A DNA stretch of 64,000 nt from Gnetum montanum (GCA_015680685.1 MNCI01003412.1:276824-340823), one strand, 5' to 3'. Shown: positions 1 to 13,515, counted from the stretch's first letter. The notes: generated by a model from the sequence alone, not told the origin. Numbers and translations: made by a program.

Positions 1-218
1 CCCCAAATCCCTAGACACTAGGTAATTTCTTTCACTTGGAGAATGAGGCTTTGACCACTTATGAGGCATTTTTTCAACCTCAAAACTATGGAATATGTGA
101 GATTTTCTCTTATGGATTACAATATTTACATTTACAACAAATTTTTACTTCAAGTTTCATGGGATGAAAGCTACATGATGAAAATTGGCCATGACATGCA
201 AATTTCTATGGTGTTTGA
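1..218 (-). repeat. T1 3' LTR, partial (U3 start)
   Basis: The segment is nearly the same as 31065..31281, including the run reading ATGGAATATGTGAGATT. On the minus strand the LTR should start TGAAACACC; here it starts TCAAACACC, a one-base change. Just inside lies a purine tract on the minus strand. The rest of this LTR is outside the window. Confidence 0.8.
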
Positions 219-238
219 ATGGCTCCTCTTTGTTGGTG
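219..238 (-). other. T1 polypurine tract
   Basis: Minus-strand sequence ACAAAGAGGAGCCAT ends directly at the LTR boundary. The T2 element has the near-identical ACAAAGAGGGGCCAT in the same place, which identifies this as the plus-strand primer site for LTR element replication. Confidence 0.75.
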
Positions 239-542
239 TTTGGAGGATCGACCCAAGAGGCACTGATAAAGAATACAAATAGCCACTAATACTATGATGT
301 TACAATGCATAAATTCCACATGAGATGATACAACTAAGCTATCTAGATCATTGAAGTCACTATTTTTAGGCCATGACAGGTCACTGTACTAGTTTAAGGT
401 CCTAGCAGGTTGTGTTACTTGTTTAAGGTTGTAGCAAACCATTAAAAGTAGGCTCACTTATTAATGGTTTCTAACTACATGTAGTATGGATTTAGATAGG
501 AATGATTGACTAAATTGGCTAGCTTATTCCCATCCATGTTAG
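239..542 (-). other. T1 3' UTR with TTAAAC motif copies
   Basis: There is no coding sequence here. On the minus strand the stretch at about 360..450 carries copies of the family motif (CCTGCTAGGACCTTAAAC and CCTGTCATGGCCTAAA). This 3' UTR is only about 300 bases, far shorter than the 1.6 kb of T3. Confidence 0.6.
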
Positions 543-3500
543 CTATTCTAAATGCACCATTCCCATAGGCTCTAGTGATAAGGAAGGATCCTCCCAGTTG
601 ACCAAGAATTTGTTCATATGCTCATGAATAGCTTTAAGGACTAGGTCACCCTCCTTGATCCTATGCATGGTCAAGTTATGGTGATGATGCCACTTATACC
701 TCTCTTGATAGTGGCCAATGTGAGTAAGCACTTTCATACATTGCTTCTCCATCGAGTCTAATACTCTTGTCTGCAACTCCTTATTTTGCTCATCCTTGAT
801 GAAGTCGACCAAGGCCACTTGGACAAATGACACCTACAATTTAACAGGTAAAATAGCTTCAAAATAATAAACCAAGCTGTAAGGGGTCATACCTATTAGC
901 ATGCGATAGGTTGTTCTATATGATCATAGTGCATGGACAAGCTACTCATGCCATTTGCACTTGCTATTGTTGAGCATCTTCATGAGCAAGTTGATGATGG
1001 CCTTGTTGCTTGCTTCTACTTTTCCATTAGCTTGAGGGTAATAAGGTGATGAGAAAGAATGCTTAAGTCCTAGGTCATGATAGAAATATTTTGTTTCATG
1101 GCTACTAAATTATGGTCCAATATCTATAAGTATGGTCATGGGTATGCCAAAATGAGCTACAATGTTATCTAGGATGAATTTGCAGACTTGCTCGAATGTA
1201 GTCTTCCTTAGGGGAATATCCTCAATCCACTTTTTAAAGTATTTGATTGCGGTGATGAGGAAGCTATGCTTTTTGGAAGGCTTAGACATTATGGATCCAA
1301 TGATATCCAACCCCATCATTGAAATGACAATGTTATTTAAGTGGTATGCAACTTAGTTGGTGGTACATGTATAAGGTTGCTATATCGTTGGCATGTGTCA
1401 CACCACTTAACCTTCTACAAGTAGTTATTTTCCATATGGGGAAATAGTAGCCTAACCATATAATCTTAGTAGTCATATCTCTATGTCCTATATGTCCTTC
1501 ACAAACATAAAGCTTCTCTTGGACTATTCTGGGTTTGATTTTACCAAGCACTTTAGGAGTATGTCATCATAGGATCATCAAGCTAATGTGATATCACCTA
1601 CAATCATATACAGATTTGATCGCTTGCATATAGCATCCCTTTGAGCTATAGTCAAGCCTTCTAAGGATTTTCCATGCATAAGGTAACATTTGATATTTTC
1701 ATATCATTCCTTATGAGGAGCACTATGAATGATGGCCACAAAGGTATCTTGAATGTTCTATGTAATGGGAGTTGCATAGTCCATGGTTAGGGTGGGCAAC
1801 TTACTAAACACATCTAGTGTCACACTAAGGGCTAATGTTGCAATTCCATCAGCTATGGTGTTCTTTTTTCTAGGTATGTGTTGGATATCAACATTTATGA
1901 ATTATTGTAACAATTGCTTCCATAGGTCATAATATGGTTGTAGGTGTGTGGCTTTACATGCATAGACCTTAGTCACTTGGTTGACCATAAGTTGTGAATC
2001 ACCTTTGATCGTTAAGCATATGATTCCTAGGTTAAGGGTTACCATCATTCCTCTAATCAAACTCTCGTACTTTACTATGTTATTGATACATGAGAACTTA
2101 AAAAGATAGGAAAAGGATCAGATCTCACCAGATGGAAATGTTATGATGGCAGTGGCACTAGCCCCATGGGTAGTTAAAGCTTCGTCAAAGTGCATGACCA
2201 CCTCATAACACTCAGGTACTTGGGTAACTACATTAATATACTCATTAGGGAACTTGAGATCTATGGCTACTTGGTCATCAATAGGTAAAATTGTGAGTTG
2301 TATGGCTATGGCTTAACCTTTTGTTGAGGATTGAGAGACATAATGAAGGTCAAACTCTACAATTATGGCTTTCCATCGGGCTATATGGCTACTTTCATAA
2401 ATGTTCATCATTATGGCTCTAAGCATGTTATCCTTGCAAATGATGTTGACTTGGATTCTGAAGAGGTAGTGTCTCCACTTCTTCAATGAGAAGACCAATG
2501 CTAGATAATACTTCTCTACTTTAGTGTATTGGGTCTCATGGGAAAATAATGCATGGCTAACATAGTACCCTAGCATCTTTGCCCCGTCATCATGCTTCTA
2601 ACAAAGTAGAAAGGCAATGGATGTATCAAAGATGATAAGGTAGATATAAAATGGTTTACCCTCTTATGGAGTATCTACTGTCGATAGTTGTGCCAACTCT
2701 TTCTTAAGGTTTTCAAAGGCCCCTTAACATTGAATTGTCCACTCATAGTAAGCCCCTTTCTTAAGCAAGTGTTGCATAAGCTGCAATTTATCCATAAGCC
2801 TAGTAATATACCTATGAATAAACTATAATCTACCTTGTAATCCCTAAAGCTCCTTTAGGTTGGTAGGTGTTGCTAATTTGAGTATGACCTTAACCTTATC
2901 AGGGTCGACACATATCCCTACTTTAGATGCTACAAAGCCAGGCATCTTACCAGTCTTAACATTAAAAACACATATCTTAGGATTGAGCCTAAGCTCATGG
3001 TTAAGGCATAATTTGAGCACAAGATCTAGGTCATTAGCATGATCACTAGGAATTTTGGACTTAATGGATATATCATCTACGTAATCAGTAAGCAATCCTA
3101 ACATGTAATCTTTGAAGATATAGGTCATGTCTTGTTAATAGGTCGCTCCTATGTTCTTAAGGCCAAATGACATCATGGTATAGCAAAAGGTACCCTAAGG
3201 GGTCATGAAGGTCATGCTAAGTTGGTGCTCTAGGTTAATCCTAATTTGGTTATATCCTGAGAATCCATCCATAATGGACAACAAGGCATGTCCGACCATA
3301 GTATCAATAAGTTAATCAATACTAGGTAAAGGAAAATTATCCTTGATAGTCACTTTATTTAGGTCTTAGAAATTGATGCCAATATAGATACTCCTATTTT
3401 TCTTATGGACTACCACTATGTTGGACACCCATTTTTCATAGTTTACAACCCTAATGAAACGAGCTTGGCAAAGCTTTGAGATTTCAGCATGAACTGCCAA

Positions 3501-3987
3501 GGCCAAATCAAGTCTAATCTTGCACACTTTCTACTTAATTAGTCCAATGCTAGGATCAAGTATGATGTTGTGTTGGACTAATCATGGATCTAAGTCTGGC
3601 ATATCTTCATATGACCAAGAAAAGACCTTAATGTTGTCTTGTAGGACCTTGGTGATGTCTTGAGTCTATTGAGGTTTTAGTGAGGAACTTAGTTTAAGGG
3701 CTGTCTACTCACCACTGTGTGTTGAGATATGAACCTTAACTAGAGAGTCTACAATTATATCATCAACCTTTAAGTCAAGGATTTTAACTAGGTTTTCAAG
3801 CCATTATAGAGGTTTCTCTATTAAGGTTGTGGTCTACAAGATTCTCTGGCTCAAGATCTAGGTAATCAGGGTCGATACACCATTCAACATCATTGTGAGG
3901 TCCATGTAGATACAAAGACAAACTAATTTTCTCCCAGGTACTCATACTTTGATCTTGCATAACAACCAAAAGCATATTAAGTGGCAC
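543..3987 (-). pseudogene. pol: T1 pol remnant: RT, RNase H, archaeal-type RNase H, integrase
   Basis: This encodes the replication and integration enzymes of T1, now broken by many stops. The start matches the pol start of T3: a short N-terminal region with CIDPDYLDLEP (about 3880), against IRPKYLDLNP in T3. RT runs about 3500..2840 with its active-site YVDD codons at 3083..3072. RNase H is about 2780..2313 and ends in WRHYLFRIQVNII and FDLHYVSQSSTKG. The second RNase H is about 2250..1800. Integrase runs about 1551..560, with GLDIIGSIMSKPSKKHSFLI, then FGIPMTILID where the family has TDNG, then a C-terminal domain with IKEGDLVLKA. The position of the first catalytic Asp of the integrase core reads AIKYF instead of the usual ATDYF. 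Three domain stretches remain readable; function is not expected. Confidence 0.88.
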
Positions 3988-4640
3988 CTAGGTAAAAATG
4001 AATAAAAAATGTGAGAATTCTATAAAATTATGTAAACACATGCTATTCTATTGTAAACAAAGTCATCCAAGGCTATAAATAGGGTGACAACAAGCAAACA
4101 AAGTGAAATAAGGACCAAATAAAGGTCAAAATAAGGTTAAACAAAGTAAAGTATAAGAAATAAGGCTACATATAATCAAAAAAGGTCATAATTTTGCTAG
4201 TTTAAGGCCTTAGTAGGCATGATGCTATTTTAGAGTCTTGGTGGACTATGATGCCAATTTAAGTCCTTGGTAGGCCATGGTCATATGGTGTCAAATGGTG
4301 GTTAGGAAAGGTCAAACGCCACTATTTGATACCAATAAAAGGCTAAAAAAAGGGAAATAAAGAAATAATAAGGCAAATAGAGAGAATACAAGGCCACATA
4401 AAGACCAAAATAAGGTCAATAAGGTTGACAATGAAACACCCAGCCAAAACAAGTCAAAGCATCATGTAATAAGGCAAAAAAAAAAAAACAAGCTACATAT
4501 GGTGAAATTTGGCTAACATAGGTCAAAAAGCATTAGGTTTTTCAAGTTTTAGGCCTTAGAGGACCATGATTTAAGGCTATAATACTATTAGGTAAGTTTA
4601 GTCATCATTCATGATTTTTTTTGGGCTATTTGAGCATGAC
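3988..4640 (-). other. T1 spacer upstream of pol, with TTAAAC motif copies
   Basis: Non-coding, A-rich on the plus strand. On the minus strand, CCTACTAAGGCCTTAAACTAG-type units occur at about 4197..4290 and again near 4545..4590. Directly before the pol start the minus strand reads TTTTTACCTAG, the place where T3 has an intron-acceptor-like TTTTAATTGGCAG. A shared splice acceptor decayed by one base is plausible. Confidence 0.55.
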
Positions 4641-4866
4641 AATTGAGAGTTTTGAAGCTTCCACGTTGGGCCTCCATTATTTCCAAGCTGGCCAGCATGG
4701 AAGAAGGGACCCTCAGTGTGGAAACTATGGAAAGTAGGTTTTGGGGCATCTAAAGGTCCAAAATAGAGGTCTCAAGGCCTTCCCAAGGTAGCACAAGGCC
4801 AAATCTATCAAAATTGAACACTTTGAAGGTCTATAAAGGCCAAAAAGCATGTTTTGCAGCATTACT

Positions 4867-4897
<31 letters not shown>

Positions 4898-7800
4898 CCA
4901 CCACCCTATTTCCATGCTAGCTAGCATGGAAGAAAGGGGTTTCATCATAGAGAATAAAAATCCAAGCAAATAGGATCAAACATGATCAAAGAGGCAACTA
5001 GAACCTAGATCTAGAAGTTGTGCATCCTCTAGCTTTGTTTTGAGGCCATTGGAGTCAATTTTAGGTGTCAAAACATGTTGAAATCGCTTTCCCATTTCTT
5101 CCATGCTAAGCATAGTATCCTTCATGTGGAAGAATGGGGGGACACTTTCTTTGTGGATTCAAAGTGATCTAGGAGCACATTGACTAGGTTCCTAGGCTCT
5201 TGGGGCTATAGGTCATAATTCAACAAGTTTTTGGCTAATTTTTGGCATGTTTGAAGGACATTCAAGAGTACCTAAGGTCCTGCCCTTCTATTTCCACACT
5301 AAATAAGTTGTTCCAATGTGGAAGATTTGGGGGAATGAGTTTTGGAAGACAAAATGTGGTCAAATGAGCAAAATCTTAAGGCTATGAGGTGCTAGGCTTT
5401 TCCAGCATAGATCTTTGACCTTTGGGAGTGTCATCTTGTTATGAAAAAGTAGCTTTTCCCCCTTGTTTTCATGCTACCCAACATGGAAGGAGGCTTCTCT
5501 AGTATGGATGGAGCATGAATCTTAGATCTAGGCCAATTTAGATCACAATCAATCATGCATGTTATCTCCCATAGTTGTTGGGGTCAAGGGCTAAGCTCCT
5601 AGGTTAAAATTTCGTAGTTTTGAGTTTCCAATTTTTTTTGGGCTTCTTCCTCTTTTTCCATGTTGGGACTAGGGTTCTCAACATGGAAGACTAGGGGGAA
5701 TAAGTTTTGACCATTTGAAATCAGTTTTCTGAGGTTCAAAGACTCCATAGGATGAACATAGAATTCTAAATTACATGTAAGATTATTTAATGTCATTCTA
5801 AGGTGTTTAGGAGCTCCAAATGAGTTTCCTCCTTAATTTCCACACTAGGTAGCATGGAGAAAGGGATCTATAGTGTGGAAGAATGATAAATCTCAAATCT
5901 AGGATAGTTGTGGCCTCAATTAATTATGCATGTGTGCCTCTAGGGTTACTGAGGTTGAGGACTAGGGTCTGAGGTCAAGTTTGATCATTTTGAAGGTTTT
6001 GTAGATGGTTTTTGAGATTCTCCCTTTTTTCCATGCTAGGAATGATATGCTCAACATGGAAGATTGGGTGAAGTAGATTTTTGGCTATTTTTGGTCATTT
6101 TTGCTAGGTTTTAGGGCCCTAGAAGATGTAAAACTAATCTTAGGGCTCATGTAGAACTATACGATGTCTGCCTAATGTGTTTAAAGGTCATATTGGAGTT
6201 CCCCAAAAGTTTCCCCTTTTTTTCCATGTTTGGAAGCATGGAAGAGATGGATTTTAGCATGGAAGAACTAGGGGACCCTACTTTTTACCATTTTTAAACA
6301 TTTCCAACCATGCATGTAGGTTTCTAATGTTGCCAATGTCAACTGTGGTTGTCTAGTGTCAAGATTAGGTAATTTTAATGGTTGTGAAGTAGTTTTTGAT
6401 GTTCCCCCATTTTTTTTCATGTTGGGGTTTCCATGATTAGCATGGAAGATTTGGAAGAAAAGGTTTTTGGATACTTATGATCAATTTTGAAGAGTTTGAA
6501 GGTTCTTGGAAGAGTAAACAAGGTTACTACACATACACATGGATTTTGATGTTCATTTACAGTTTCCAAAGGCTATTTTGGAGTCCCCTCAAAGTTCCCC
6601 CATTTTTTCAATGATGGCCAATGTGAAAGAGGGAGCTCTCAATGTGGAGGAACTAGAAGACCCTATTTTTTGCTAATTTTTAGTAATTTTGGTTATGCAT
6701 GCATGTCCATGGGGTTGCTAGTATTGATTATCAATGTTTAGGATGAAAATTTGGTCATTTTGAGAGCTATGAGAGGATTTTCAAGCTTTTCCCCCTCCAT
6801 CCACACTAGGGCTAGTAATATCAACGTGGATGGGATCCTCCTTAGCATGGAGAACCCAAGGGAGGTAAGTTTTTATCACTTCATGTGACTTCCGAAAGTC
6901 TGGTGGCTTCTAGAAGGTTTGGGTTACTTATTGAAGTCAAATTGCATTGCAAACTTCAATAGCTTTAGCTTCTTCCCTTCCATCCACATTAAGACTAGAA
7001 TCCTCAACATGGATAGGATCCTTCTAGCATAGAAGAACCTAAGGGGGTTTATTTTTTCTAACTTTTGGCATTCTAGTGGCATTCGGAAAGATTGTGAAGG
7101 TTCTAGTGTTAGTTTGAGATAATCTATTGTTGTCGTCTTGTTTCTAGAACTTTCCACTAATCTTCCTAGCTCAAACCTCCTAGTTTCCACATTTGGTAGC
7201 ATGGAAAAGGTCTTCACCAATGTGGAAAAACCATAAAAGTTATATCTAGGCTAGTTCAACATCCAATTGACAATGCATGTTAACCTCTAGGGTTGCCAAT
7301 GTCGATGGTCAATATTGGGTGGCAAGATTCAGTAGTTTGGAGGCTCCTAGGTGCCTCATGTAGTCTCCTCCCCTTTTTCCATGCAAGGAATAATGGCCTT
7401 AGTGTGAATTAAAGGGAAATGGTAGTTTTTTTTTCCATTTTTTACTACTTTTGTGGCATTCGAACCCTTTAGAGGATTCTAGTAGGGTCTAGGGGTCATA
7501 AGCTTTGAGAAATGGCCCCTAGATGATTAATTTGGGAAATCTTAGTATTTCTCCCATCCATCCATGCTAGGGATGCAATAATAAGCATAGATGAGGCTTC
7601 CCCCAGTGTAGAACTACCAAATCCTAAGATTTCAACTAATTTCAACTAAGTTTGATGAGTTTTTGGGGTTGTTAGGGGTGTTTAGAGGGGTTCTAGGTCA
7701 TGTGGGTCCACTTCAAGGCTCAAACTTGGACTATATGGGTGTTGGGAGGTAAGAATATCTATTACCCCTCTTTTTCGATGCTAAGCACTATTTCCCCAAC

Positions 7801-8000
7801 ATGGAAACCCATGTTGTCTAGTTTTGTTGATGTCCAACCCTCTTTTGGAAGCCTAGGTTTGAACAGGTAGGTTGTAGCTACTAAAAATGGTAAGATAGTA
7901 ATATTTTAATGGTTTTGTGAAGTGGGAGGCATTTATCCATGCTGGACATGATATCCTTGGTGTGGATGCATGGGAGTTAAGGTTTGGTTATGTCAAAAGT
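4640..8000. repeat. Degenerate ~190-bp tandem array with a hairpin in every monomer
   Basis: A palindromic motif of the form TTCCATGCTA ... CATGGAAG recurs near 4680, 4911, 5098, 5292, 5468, 5660, 5838, 6029, 6222, 6415, 6610, 6800, 6980, 7187, 7370, 7560, 7770 and 7935, a mean spacing close to 190 bases. The best copy, TCCATGCTAGCTAGCATGGA (4911..4930), is a perfect palindrome. Between 5468 and 6610 copies with short and long loops alternate, suggesting a ~380-bp two-monomer unit. Sequence between hairpins is also related (repeated TTTTTGGCTATTTTTGGTCA-like and AACTAGGGGA-like text). No ORF runs through it. A similar array lies in T0 at 62569..64000. Tat elements are known to seed satellites from such internal arrays. 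Confidence 0.75.
4867..4894 (+). repeat. Run of 28 C
   Basis: A pure C homopolymer inside the hairpin array, followed by TCCCCACCACCC. The length may be unreliable. The G-rich strand could form a quadruplex. Confidence 0.9.
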
Positions 8001-8424
8001 GATCAAAACTCAACGTTGATGTAATTTTTTAGCTAAGAGGGAAGGTACATGATGGTGCTCACAATTCAAAAATTTTTAATTTTTAATTTTGAGCTTAATT
8101 CCCAATAATATTAGCATTTGAGAGACTTCCCACATCTCCCCCCCACCTTGCACTTCAATGCACCTGGAGTTATGGTGCACTAAATGGGAAACTGGGGTTT
8201 AGAGGTGGGCATTTAGGTTTTATTTCAGGTTTTAATGTAAAATTTCACAATTTTTCAATCACAGTTGTCATTCTACACCAATAGTGCATTTGAGGAGAGC
8301 TTTGGTAGAGATTTTTATTATAGAGAGCACCAATCTTCAGTGTAGAAGCCTCCCATCTTCCTTGCAATCAACGTTGATCTCCCATTCTTCTTAATTTCCA
8401 ACTATTTCCAATGTTGAGCCTACC
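8001..8424. other. Region between hairpin array and antisense ORF
   Basis: No ORF is supported. It lies just upstream of the extra ORF and could hold its promoter or 5' UTR, but I see no clear TATA box. A weak array remnant is near 8330. Confidence 0.35.
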
Positions 8425-8552
8425 ATGGTGCTAAAGCAATGTGGAGGAAAGAGGAGAAACCCAAAGATTCAAAAGGTAGAGGAACATGCCAAGGACATAC
8501 AAGGATTTCCTAAGCCGATCTCTATCCAGGCCTCATCTGTTGCAACTTTGAG

Positions 8553-10126
8553 GTAGGAAATTCTACTCATTTTTGCTTTCATTTTAAGCTATTTTTTCAT
8601 GTTTTTCTTACCATGTGTGGGGCTGGTTTCTTTAGATCTATGCTAATGGAGGGGATAAAATGAAATTTTGATGAAATTCCACCACCTATTTTTTCCATTT
8701 GTATTCAAATCTAAGGTCATTTCATTGTTTTGGGCTTAGTAGTTTTGATTTTTAAAATTAGGCTTGCTATTTTCATGCTTTTTTCCCAAAATTTAGGGAT
8801 ATGGTCATTTTTGTTAGATCTAGGTCAAACGATTCATCAAAATTAAATTTTAATAAAATAATAACACTTTATGTTGGTGTGGTTTCTAATGTTTATTGAT
8901 TGTTTTGATTATTTTTGCCATGTTTTTATGGCTATGTTAACTTCGGTTTTGGCTTTTTAACTCTTTACATGAAAAAGGTAAACAACATTGTGTATTTTTC
9001 CTTACAAAAATGGCTACATATTTTTCAAGTCCAATATTATGGGATTGTAGCCCTATGTTTAATCTTTCCAATGGCTATTTTCTCATTCAATTTTGCTTTG
9101 AAAGGATTATGTTATGGTTGTTTTCCTAAGGTCATGCAATTAGGCTTTTTATGCCATTTTTAGATTGTCATGTAAATTCATAGATTTTTTCTAAGGAAAT
9201 AGAATTTTTTTTTATTTTTTATTGGTTATGAATGGGTGGGCCTTAGCTTCAGCTTTTCAATAAAGGTGGAACCACTCTGTTTGGATTAGAAACAATTTTT
9301 TTATTAAGCCTATGTCAAAAAGATGTTTGTGCCATTTTCATATTTTTTTTCCAAATTGGTAAACATTTTTCCATAAATAGAAATGGTTTTGAATTTTTGT
9401 AGAGTATGATTGCATAGGACTCAATTCAAGCTTTCAAATAGTAGTGGAATCACTCCATTGGAAGCTCAAATGAATGTTTGGTGAATTTTTTACCAACCCT
9501 ACACAAAAAGAGGGTTAATGGTGACAGCTACGATTTTTGCTAGCTTTGTCTATGTCTTATGTAAAAATGGTTATGTTTTCTTGGTTGTAATGGATATGGC
9601 TGGAAGGTTCATGATTTTAGGATTCTTTTTGTAGTAAAATCACTGAAATCAGAGCTTAGATGAATTTTTCATAAATTTTTTATTATGATTGTATCATGGT
9701 TGTAACACTTTACCCTTTTGGGGATGGATGTAGTTGACATGCTTAGAGATTACTCTTGTCAACTTCCATGATTGCTAAATATGTAAAACTTATGTTTTAA
9801 TTTTATTTCTTAAGAAAAGTAAAGGCTTTTGCTATTTTTAGCAAGCTTTTTATTATGACTATATGCTTTTCTCTAAGTTTTAATGCTTTTTCTAAGCTTA
9901 TGCATGGTCTAAACTAAGGCTTAATTCTAGCTATAATATTTTGGCTATGAAGTAAAAGGTTATGAAAGGTTATAATAATGTTTTTTTTGTGAAATTTCGT
10001 AAGCTAACTTGAATAAACACCTTAAAGCTTTTTACAAGGCTAATTTCACCCCTAACTAAGATGTTTTTTCAAAACTTATTAAGAAATTCTAATTGGTCAT
10101 AATGTTTTTGCTTTGCTTCATGCAAG
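8553..10126 (+). other. Large first intron of aORF copy 1
   Basis: It is bounded by AG/GTAGGAAATT and TTTGCTTCATGCAAG/G. The T-rich interior has ORFs that look like noise. The reading phase of exon 1 does not match exon 2 as drawn, so either a small indel or a different splice site is involved. In copy 2 the same two exons are also far apart (36890 to about 35400). Confidence 0.5.
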
Positions 10127-13100
10127 GTCTACTTAAAGCCCATCCTCATCATTGTGGAGTTGGTGGGCATTCTATGCTATATTGGCCACCCCAAGGCCAT
10201 TAACATGCCCTTAGGAAAGATATCATTGTGGTTCCAACTTGGGGTAAGGGAATTCCTTGCCTACATTCTACAGAACTTTAGTATGATGTTATGGTTACAC
10301 TTGTCTACAAATGTGGCTAGGGCTATAGTGGATACCTTATTGCCTTGGGCATCTAACCTGATTGTCAAGTTTATTGCTGAAAATCTATCTCCTAAGTCAT
10401 TAGGAGAAATAATAGATGCCATTAGCCCATGTTACCTTATGGAGATTTGGATGATGCTAGAGTATAGCCCGTACAATGCTAACAATACTCTAATGGTGGC
10501 ACATAGAGCACACACATTGTTCCAAAACTCACCTAGTATTGTGTATCATCTACCAAGGAAAGCATAGTTGTTATAGTGTTTTTGTGGCTTTATTGACTTT
10601 ATTGGCTACTTTTCCTAACTTTGTTGATTTTATGAACTTCTTGAAGATATTGAATCAATGATCAAGGATTGATATTAACGATCAAACCTTGGTAGTGGCT
10701 CAAACCATCCTAGATAAATTCATCAAGGGCCCCTAGATTAGAATTGTTTTGTATCAACAATTAAGAGAAGACTTTGATACATACACTATAAGGTTTAACC
10801 TTGTATACAAGAAGTGTAAGGATGATGGGACAACTAGTGGGTAGACTCCAATAACTTCATGGATCATACCCTTGCAGCTAGGACCTCTGCTCAAATCACA
10901 CCAAAGAAGAAGAAGAAAGGTAAATATAAAGGCTATAGTTTCTAATGTTTTATGGTTATAAAAGCTCTAATTTTTCTATTTCTTTGACTAGTTGTTAAAC
11001 TTTTTTATGTTGTTGCTAAACTTTGGTTGTTTCCTTGCAAGACCTTCCACCTCTGTTGATGTCACCATACCACTTTTAGGAGCATGTCATGAGGATACCC
11101 TCATTTGAACATTTGGTGAGGTGATACTAGCATAGGAGTGGTTGAGGGGACAAGTGCCTCAATTCATTCAAGTAAACATCTAGCATGCAGGTTTTCTTGA
11201 TGTATTTATGGCACCCATCCCTTCCATCCCTACTATAGAGATGTTAAATGTCATTGACTCTGATAAGAAGGTTAATCATTTTAGCACCATCATTTGAGGT
11301 ATGAAGATTAACATGGACATTGATGAGAGCTTCTTTTGCAACTTGTTTAGTATCCCCATTGATAAGGCAAAGGTTCCCACCATGATAGTGAAGGAATTGG
11401 GCCATCATGAGGATGTTTTTGGAGTGGCTTGATGCTAACATGGCCACTCTAAAATTTCCATGGATGGCTTCATGAACCCTGATGCAAAGGAATCATATTT
11501 TTTATTCAGGTCTTGTGCATTTCATAAACTATTATCACAAAAGAAGGTGATTGGCATTGCACAGGGATGAACCTTTAAGAAGGTCCTAATGGGTGACACT
11601 AGGTTCAACTAGGTGGCTACTTTGGTTGTTGGGCTTCAAGAGGAGATCCTTAGACTCCATGTAGATACCTCTACAATAATCCACATGCATTTTGCATTTT
11701 TTGTAGGTTATTTGAAGAGGTTTGTAGAGTTTTTGGTGGTGTATAGGAATGGATGATGGATTCCCCAAGACCAAAGCCAACTTTCTAAGCCTTGGATAAA
11801 GCACATTTATCCAACAATGTAGGCCTAGAACCCACCAAAGGGGATGGATGATACATTTTCCATTATCATAAAGGATCTTAATGTTAGGAAGTGTAAGTCC
11901 CCTAATAGCATAGATGATAAGGAGCCTCTCACATTTCTAGTGAGTGTCCTAGAGGCGAAACAACAACATAGGAAGGTTAAAGGAGTAGCCAAAGAGAAAC
12001 TCAAGAGGCCTATGGAGGAAGCACCACTAGCATCAGACCAACCTTTCCTAAAGAAGTGTAAGTTTAAGCTTAAGCCATCACATCAAGTAGTCATAGGTAT
12101 GCTTTGTTTAAGTTTGGCTATTTTATGTTTTAAAGTTTATGAATATGTTATGGTTTCATGTGTTAACTAGTTTTCTATGTGCTATGGTTGTAGAAAAGTG
12201 TTAGGTAATGGTAGCCTAAGCTACTATGAAGGAAGAACAAAGGCATGCATAAGAGATGCTCCTAAAGAAACCTAGGGTTGAAGGGTTTGCTAATGAAGAT
12301 ATAAAAAATCTAGATGCCTTGTTCAATGAGGTGGTATCAAGCACATTACCCATCATCATTCCAAAGGAAGAGGAGAAAGAGCCTAGTATGCCCATGCCTT
12401 AATCCTTTCATTATATCCTATTGCTTAATTTTGTTTTTTTCATCTTAACCCTTCAATGATTGTTATGCTTATAGTAGTTCCTAAGCCACTAGTTTAGCCC
12501 CCTATCCCTAAGTTTCATGTGAAACCATGGGTGGAGACCCCAAACAAGGTGGAGTTCATGCATGAAATGGCTAAGGACATCATTGACTAGTTGCAATAGG
12601 TTGTACCTGAGATAGGTAAGAACTTTGTTTTATGTCCCTTAGTTGTTTGGCTATATCATAGGTTGTGCTTATGTTATGGCTATCTTAGATTGTACATTAT
12701 TTTCATTAATTATATTTTTATGTTTGTTTAGTGCCTTTTGTGGAGTGGGATCCTAGCTGAGACATGGAGCTTGACTCCTTGCCTAAGCTTCCCTTTGATG
12801 TCTCTAATGTACCCTTGAAGTTGTACGAGACTACTACTAATCTAGCAATGTCATGTGCAAAGACTTCATGGAAGCTAGAGAGGTTCAACGAATCCTTATG
12901 GGAGGAAGTTCTGACCTTAAGGGAGAAAACACAATGGTAGGAAGATACTATTAGAGATCTCCAAGACCACAAGGCCTTTGTGAAATCCAAAGTGGCTAAC
13001 TCAGGGGAATTATGAACTAAGGAGGTCATGTGGACCTACTATAATTTGGGACAAAGTAGCGATCTTACAAGAGATGATGGAATAATAAATGTAGATGGAC

Positions 13101-13497
13101 CTCATCTACTAGAAGGTTGAGGATTGGAAAGATCACTATGCTTGGGTGATAACGTGGGGTAAGAAACAAAAGGTCTACAAGTGAGAATACAAGGTGGATC
13201 ATGGGGCCTACCTAAAGTGGTTCAAGGAGTTAGTTGAATGGTGCAAGAGAGAGCTATTCATCCATGGGATCCAAGTAGAGAGTTCTTATCAAATTTTTGA
13301 GAGTACTCTCATGGTGGAGCAATCCCCTACTTCTTAAATTACCACTACTATAGGTGAGACTTCTATGGCTGCTATTACCTAGGAGTGATAGATAGGACTA
13401 GCATCCTTTCTAGCGTTGACCTTGAGGATGTTGACTGGGTCAACATGACAAAGGACCAGATCCTCCATCGTTTGAGGAAGGCCTTCCACATCTACCA

Positions 13498-13515
13498 CCC
13501 CCCCCCCCCCCCCCC
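13498..13515 (+). repeat. Run of 18 C inside aORF copy 1
   Basis: A C homopolymer follows CTACCA within the 3' exons of the antisense ORF. Its length may be a sequencing artefact and would set the reading frame there. Confidence 0.85.

Noticed and set aside
61-282. 73-codon ORF at the left edge
   Set aside because: It crosses the LTR boundary and purine tract of T1, so it is chance.
8915-9163. 82-codon hydrophobic ORF
   Set aside because: It lies within the T-rich first intron of aORF copy 1 and copy 2 has nothing like it.
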